Source: Bordetella parapertussis
GTDB lineage: Bacteria > Pseudomonadota > Gammaproteobacteria > Burkholderiales > Burkholderiaceae_B
Direction: 5' to 3'
DNA length: 17,749 nucleotides
Assembly (NCBI GenBank): GCA_945862495.1
Contig: CAMAYM010000054.1
Location: forward strand, 1 to 17,749
The notes below the pieces were generated by a model, which was not told the origin of the DNA, did not search any database, and saw only the letters and a program-made list of their open reading frames with translations. This document shows positions 14,793 to 17,749 of this stretch, piece by piece. Numbering within the stretch: position 1 is the first letter of the stretch; every line of letters starts with the position of its first letter. The position numbers and the translations under genes were made by a program.

Positions 14793-15608
14793 TCATAGCG
14801 CGACTCGTCCACCCGTCCAACGCCCCATCAAAAACAAGGACAGCCAAGTCAACAAGCCAAGAGACAAGGATAAGGACGCTGCTAACGGAAAATTCGCGTA
14901 ATTCGTAAATTCGTTATAGATGGTGATAGGCAGGACTTCAAATTTGCTGGCAAGCGTAAACGCTGTACCAAAGGCCCCCATTGAGGTGGCAAAGACAATA
15001 GCTGCACAGGCAGCAGTCGTTGGTAGCAACTGTGGCAACCAAGCATCCCACAGCACGTGAAAGCGATTCGCCCCTAGCGAGCGTGCCGCTTCTTCGATAG
15101 AGCGATCCATACCTTGAGCAGCGGCGGTATAACTAGCAATCACTCTGGGTAAGGAGAAATATAGATATGCCAGAAACAATCCCGTCAAACCATAGGCGAA
15201 GGTGACACGCCCGAGACCGATACTTTCAAATAAATCGGCAACAGCACCCTGCCGGCCTCCCAGCAAAATAATAAAAAACCCTACCACTACACCTGGAAAA
15301 GAAAGCGGTAGCGTCAATAGTGCAAGTAAAAAACGTCTTCCAAACACTTTTGGTTTAGCAAGGTACAAACCCACCGCCAAACCAAGCATGAGTGTGGCTG
15401 CGGTCACCACCAAGGATAAAAGAAGGGTATTGATCAAACTTGTCGCATAACGCGAATCGATCAATATTGCGAAGTATGTTTCCCAACCTTTGGCAGCAGG
15501 CAGCGCGATCAATAGTGTGATAGGCAACAACCAAAATGCCATAAAAAATATTGCGACGGGGATCAGACACGCAGTGAGCACGCGCTGCGCGCCTGAACCC
15601 GAAGACAT
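14793..15608 (-). CDS. ABC importer permease, first subunit (PhnU-like)
   Basis: Inner-membrane permease (BPD_transp_1) of 271 residues. The first hydrophobic segment is at about 10-36, and segments continue to the end. The EAA loop is IEEAARSLGANRFHVLWDAW at 171-190, followed by LPQLLP. Other family-like phrases are LPLSFPGVVVGF and VFATSMGAFGTAFTLA. The ATG at 15608 comes two bases after the binding-protein stop, and the ribosome binding site is weak. The motif GAFGTAFTLA with KFEVLPITIY resembles permeases of the PotB/CysT/PhnU group. The substrate is not encoded here. Confidence 0.9.
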   Translation of the reverse strand: MSSGSGAQRVLTACLIPVAIFFMAFWLLPITLLIALPAAKGWETYFAILIDSRYATSLINTLLLSLVVTAATLMLGLAVGLYLAKPKVFGRRFLLALLTLPLSFPGVVVGFFIILLGGRQGAVADLFESIGLGRVTFAYGLTGLFLAYLYFSLPRVIASYTAAAQGMDRSIEEAARSLGANRFHVLWDAWLPQLLPTTAACAAIVFATSMGAFGTAFTLASKFEVLPITIYNEFTNYANFPLAASLSLSLGLLTWLSLFLMGRWTGGRVAL

Positions 15609-15610
15609 GA

Positions 15611-16636
15611 TTAACGCACTTGCTTTAAATACGTGTCAGAAAATGCTTTCTGCACAGTTGCCATTTTGGCGTAATCGACTGCAACAGCACGCTTATACTC
15701 GTCTGCTGGCAAAAATCTTGACTGTGCTTCTGCAGACATAGCCGAAGGACGCACTGGACGCAAAAATGCATTTGCCCATAACGCCTGACCTGCATCAGAG
15801 AGCACGAAGTCCAATACTTTTTTGCCATTCTCTGCATTCGGTCCTTTATTCACCAAACTCATGACATAAGGAACGACTACAGTACCCTCGGTAGGGATAA
15901 CAAACTCAACGTTTGCCTTGTCCTTGTACTTGGCACGGTACGCATTAAAGTCGTAGTCCAGCAAGATTGCAATTTCACCAGATAAGACGCGCGCATACGA
16001 GGTCTGCTTAGGAACGATAGGTTCATTCTTTTGCAAGGCTTTAAAGTATTCGATCGCGGGTCCGAAATTATCTAAATTTCCACCCCTCGCCTGATTGATG
16101 GCAACCGCGCCCACATAACCAACAAAGGCCGAAGCGGGATCCAAATAACCAATCAAACCTTTGTATTCAGGCTTTAACAAATCTGCCCAAGACTTTGGCA
16201 CAGGTTTGCCTTTAAGCGCGTCTTTATTGACCATGAAACCGAGCGTACCGGAGTGAATCGTGACCCAGTTTCCAGCCGGATCTTTCAAGGCATCAGGCAC
16301 TTGCTCCCAGCCAGCGGGACGATACGCAGCAACCACGCCGTCCTTAGCAGCTTGGATGCCGAACGTCACGCCAAGATACGTCACATCTGCGACTGGGCTA
16401 TTTTTTTCGGCAATCAACTGTGAAAGTGACTGACCAGAATTTTTGTTATCAGGAGGAACGGTAATTCCTGTTTTCTCTTTGATGGCCTTGAGCTGTGTAC
16501 CCCAATCTGCCCACTCGGGTGGGCAGTTGTAGCAAATCGCAGTTTGGGCTGTGGCTACGCTGCTAGCGAGACCCGTTGCCGCGAATGCGACAGCAGCCAA
16601 GACATTACGCAGCGTTGAAATTTGTGCTTTAAGCAT
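15611..16636 (-). CDS. Periplasmic substrate-binding protein of the 2-aminoethylphosphonate/iron(III) importer class
   Basis: Solute receptor of the importer, 341 residues. A Sec signal peptide covers about residues 1-30 (cut ATA before QTAICYN). The mature N-terminus AICYNCPPEWADWG has two cysteines (C35, C38) close together, possibly a disulfide. The body is that of family 1/6 extracellular binding proteins: DNKNSGQSLSQLIAEK, VADVTYLGVTFGIQAA, WVTIHSGTLGFMVNKDAL, GYLDPASAFVGYVGAVAINQ and VPKQTSYARVLSGEIAILL. The phrase after the signal peptide sets it apart from typical FbpA ferric-binding proteins. I recall related proteins annotated as putative 2-aminoethylphosphonate receptors, but specificity is inferred. 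The ribosome binding site AGAGGA is at 16648-16643, seven bases before the start. It is the first gene of the five-gene operon, with no convincing promoter or Pho box seen upstream. Confidence 0.88.
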   Translation of the reverse strand: MLKAQISTLRNVLAAVAFAATGLASSVATAQTAICYNCPPEWADWGTQLKAIKEKTGITVPPDNKNSGQSLSQLIAEKNSPVADVTYLGVTFGIQAAKDGVVAAYRPAGWEQVPDALKDPAGNWVTIHSGTLGFMVNKDALKGKPVPKSWADLLKPEYKGLIGYLDPASAFVGYVGAVAINQARGGNLDNFGPAIEYFKALQKNEPIVPKQTSYARVLSGEIAILLDYDFNAYRAKYKDKANVEFVIPTEGTVVVPYVMSLVNKGPNAENGKKVLDFVLSDAGQALWANAFLRPVRPSAMSAEAQSRFLPADEYKRAVAVDYAKMATVQKAFSDTYLKQVR

Positions 16637-16700
16637 TGGTATTCCTCTTCTGTTGGTTAAAAAACTTAGTCTCTTGAACTTGACTCATCATGCAAGAAAA

Positions 16701-17272
16701 TTAATCAATTCGTACCTGTGCGCGCTGAATGACCTCAGCCCTGCATTTTCAGCAGTTCGCCCCGTAAGATGATTGGACGTCCCGTTACCAAAAGAGGCAT
16801 AGGAGAGTTTGATAGTCGAGCGTTTCGCGACCTCAATCAGTTATTGCAAGCTTTTAACCTGAAGCTTAGGCCCAACCACCAGTAAGTTAGGCACGGCGGC
16901 AATCAGGGAGATGGGGATAAAGTCTTCTTTGGCGTCGAAGGGCAAAGAAGGAAATAAGACTGGATTGATCGCATGAGTACCTGTTGTCGCAACAAGAAGC
17001 GTATAGCCGTCCGGCTTAGCTTTTGCTTCGGCATCAGAGCCAATATTGCCCACCGCGCCGACGTGATTCTCGACAATAAAACTCTGCTTGAGGTCATTGC
17101 TGAATTTATCGGCTAAAAGACGCGTCAGAATATCTACGCCTCCACCTGCCGCAAAGGGAACGACTAGCTTGACGGTTCTGTCCGGATAGGCTTGGCTGAG
17201 AGCCAAACTAGAGAAAAATAAGCTACTGAGCGAGACGAAAAGGTATTTCGAACACAAAGCCATCAAACGCAT
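16701..17272 (-). pseudogene. Decayed Bug-family (TctC) periplasmic binding protein gene
   Basis: The reading frame from ATG 17272 encodes a signal peptide and the start of a Bug receptor: AYPDRTVKLVVPFAAGGGVD, IVENHVGAVGNIGSDA, PDGYTLLVATTGTHAINPVL and IPISLIAAVPNLLVVGP. It halts at TAA 16843-16841. Reading on in the same frame gives more family sequence (LIEVAKRSTIKLSYASFGN, then GTSNHLTG), so this is a nonsense change inside the gene. One extra base in the GGGG run near 16760-16763 then shifts the frame, after which GELLKMQ is readable. Directly afterwards a third frame gives AEVIQRAQVRID and a stop at 16701-16703, a typical Bug C-terminus. About 130 residues between these pieces are missing compared with a usual length of about 320. 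Bug receptors bind carboxylates and similar small molecules. Starts at 17275 (ATG) and 17287 (TTG) are also possible. Confidence 0.9.
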
Positions 17273-17297
17273 CATCCCACCGCCCAATCATGTTAAT

Positions 17298-17314
17298 AAG
17301 CACATTTTGTGCTT
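17298..17314. repeat. Perfect 7-base inverted repeat upstream of the Bug relic
   Basis: AAGCACA (17298-17304) and TGTGCTT (17308-17314) flank a three-base spacer, TTT. It lies about 25 bases before the start of the decayed Bug gene, where a repressor or activator site would be expected. It could be a leftover operator; no regulator gene is in the window. Confidence 0.5.
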
Positions 17315-17370
17315 GCAGCATGACAAAACTGTGCAACTTTGATGGCATTTTTATGACAATCGTAAAGCTA

Positions 17371-17413
17371 CCCTAGACATGAAATTTTAAAATAGACACT
17401 CTCATGCCTAGGG
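17371..17413. repeat. 12-base imperfect inverted repeat, possible terminator of the lysine-rich protein gene
   Basis: CCCTAGACATGA (17371-17382) and TCATGCCTAGGG (17402-17413) pair with one mismatch, which becomes a G-U pair in - strand RNA. The 19-base loop is A/T-rich and contains ATTTTAAAAT. It begins ten bases after the stop of the - strand gene at 17423, a terminator's position, but lacks a U-run afterwards. Confidence 0.5.
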
Positions 17414-17422
17414 GGGTGATTC

Positions 17423-17749
17423 TTACTTTTTAGGACGACCTGCACTGAGTTTTGTCAACGCAGCACGTGCCTTATCCAATTGAGTCACGCTAAAGTTTTT
17501 CAACATGCCGACACCGATACGGAGCAAATCGCTCTTTTTGAGCTCAATACCAGCTTTCAAAGCTGCTTTTTTGATGTCTTGCAACACTTGGTATTCGTGA
17601 CCAGGCATCGTAAAGCTGTCACGAACTAACTTCACTTTTTTAGCTTTTGGCGCAGGATTAGCCACTACAGGTGCGACTTTACTCGCATTCGCAACGCTAG
17701 GTTGTTTAGCCACAGCCTTCTTGGCGACGGGTTTCTTGACTGTCGCTTT
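17423..17749 (-). CDS. Lysine/alanine-rich protein with probable DNA-binding C-terminus, 5' end outside window
   Basis: The frame is open to the last base of the window and already reads as a basic repeat, KATVKKPVAKKAVAKQP, so the true start lies beyond the edge; the GTG at 17713 is only an internal valine codon. The N-terminal part (about 40 visible residues) is Lys/Ala/Pro-rich and probably disordered, like histone H1-like tails. The C-terminal 65 residues are compact: LVRDSFTMPGHEYQVLQDI, then ELKKSDLLRIGVGMLKNFS, ending SAGRPKK. A strand (RDSFTMP) followed by two helices suggests a ribbon-helix-helix-like fold. I recall similar uncharacterised proteins with a DSFTMP motif in Burkholderiales. 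A nucleoid or regulatory role is inference. The stop is TAA at 17425-17423. Confidence 0.8.
   Translation of the reverse strand, partial: KATVKKPVAKKAVAKQPSVANASKVAPVVANPAPKAKKVKLVRDSFTMPGHEYQVLQDIKKAALKAGIELKKSDLLRIGVGMLKNFSVTQLDKARAALTKLSAGRPKK

Noticed and set aside
14774..14812. GTG start of the second permease at 14812
   Set aside because: ATG 14773 has TTGGAG seven bases upstream and avoids overlap with the previous gene.
16637..16700. Pho box or sigma-70 promoter in front of the importer operon
   Set aside because: The best GTCA-like matches lack the paired unit and a placed -10; TTGCAT with AGACTA is too weak to call.
1..17749. CRISPR arrays, tRNA/rRNA genes, transposases, integrases
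   Set aside because: No regularly spaced repeats, cloverleaf-like sequence, rRNA motifs or recombinase sequences were seen by eye; a dedicated scan (tRNAscan-SE, CRISPR finder, ISfinder) was not possible here.

Overview
The window looks like the chromosome of a betaproteobacterium, most likely order Burkholderiales and possibly an Alcaligenaceae-like lineage of moderate GC content. The grounds are a Burkholderia/Bordetella-type porin, a relic of a Bug (TctC-family) binding protein, a lysine-rich protein of a kind common in Burkholderiales, and the make-up of the type II secretion locus. The lineage is inferred from family recognition only; no search was run.

Region 1 (1-7716) is a type II secretion system (T2SS) locus in several blocks. 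gspD (5' end outside the window), gspE and gspF run on the + strand. They meet head-on the pseudopilin block gspG-H-I-J-K on the - strand. gspC and a short prepilin peptidase (gspO-like, catalytic domain only) run on the + strand, divergent from gspG. gspL, gspM and gspN are not in the window. Products are the outer-membrane secretin, cytoplasmic ATPase, inner-membrane platform, one major and four minor pseudopilins, the GspC coupling protein and a peptidase that can cut the pseudopilin leaders. A small lipoprotein (7713-8216, - strand) ends against the peptidase gene.

Region 2 (8333-12141) holds a general porin whose promoter resembles a PhoB-dependent one. It is followed by a non-coding stretch with a second Pho-box-like repeat, a broken C-terminal piece of a DppC-type ABC permease, an alkaline-phosphatase-superfamily enzyme that looks like a phosphonate monoester hydrolase/phosphodiesterase, and an overlapping HAD phosphatase. 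A strong hairpin terminator closes the unit.

Region 3 (12119-16636, - strand) is a compact five-gene operon. In transcription order it has a periplasmic binding protein, two permeases, an ATPase of the 2-aminoethylphosphonate/iron(III) importer type, and a GpdQ-like metallophosphodiesterase. It converges on region 2. Together the two arms could take up organophosphorus compounds (porin, then ABC importer), cut phospho- or phosphonate esters (two unrelated diesterases) and release phosphate (HAD). The substrate cannot be read from the sequence.

Region 4 (16701-17749) contains a decayed Bug-family gene with a nonsense codon, a frameshift and a large internal deletion, a non-coding stretch with two inverted repeats, and the 3' part of a gene for a lysine/alanine-rich, probably DNA-binding protein that runs off the window. 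Gene relics therefore flank the organophosphorus cluster on both sides. I found no rRNA, tRNA, CRISPR array, transposase or insertion sequence.
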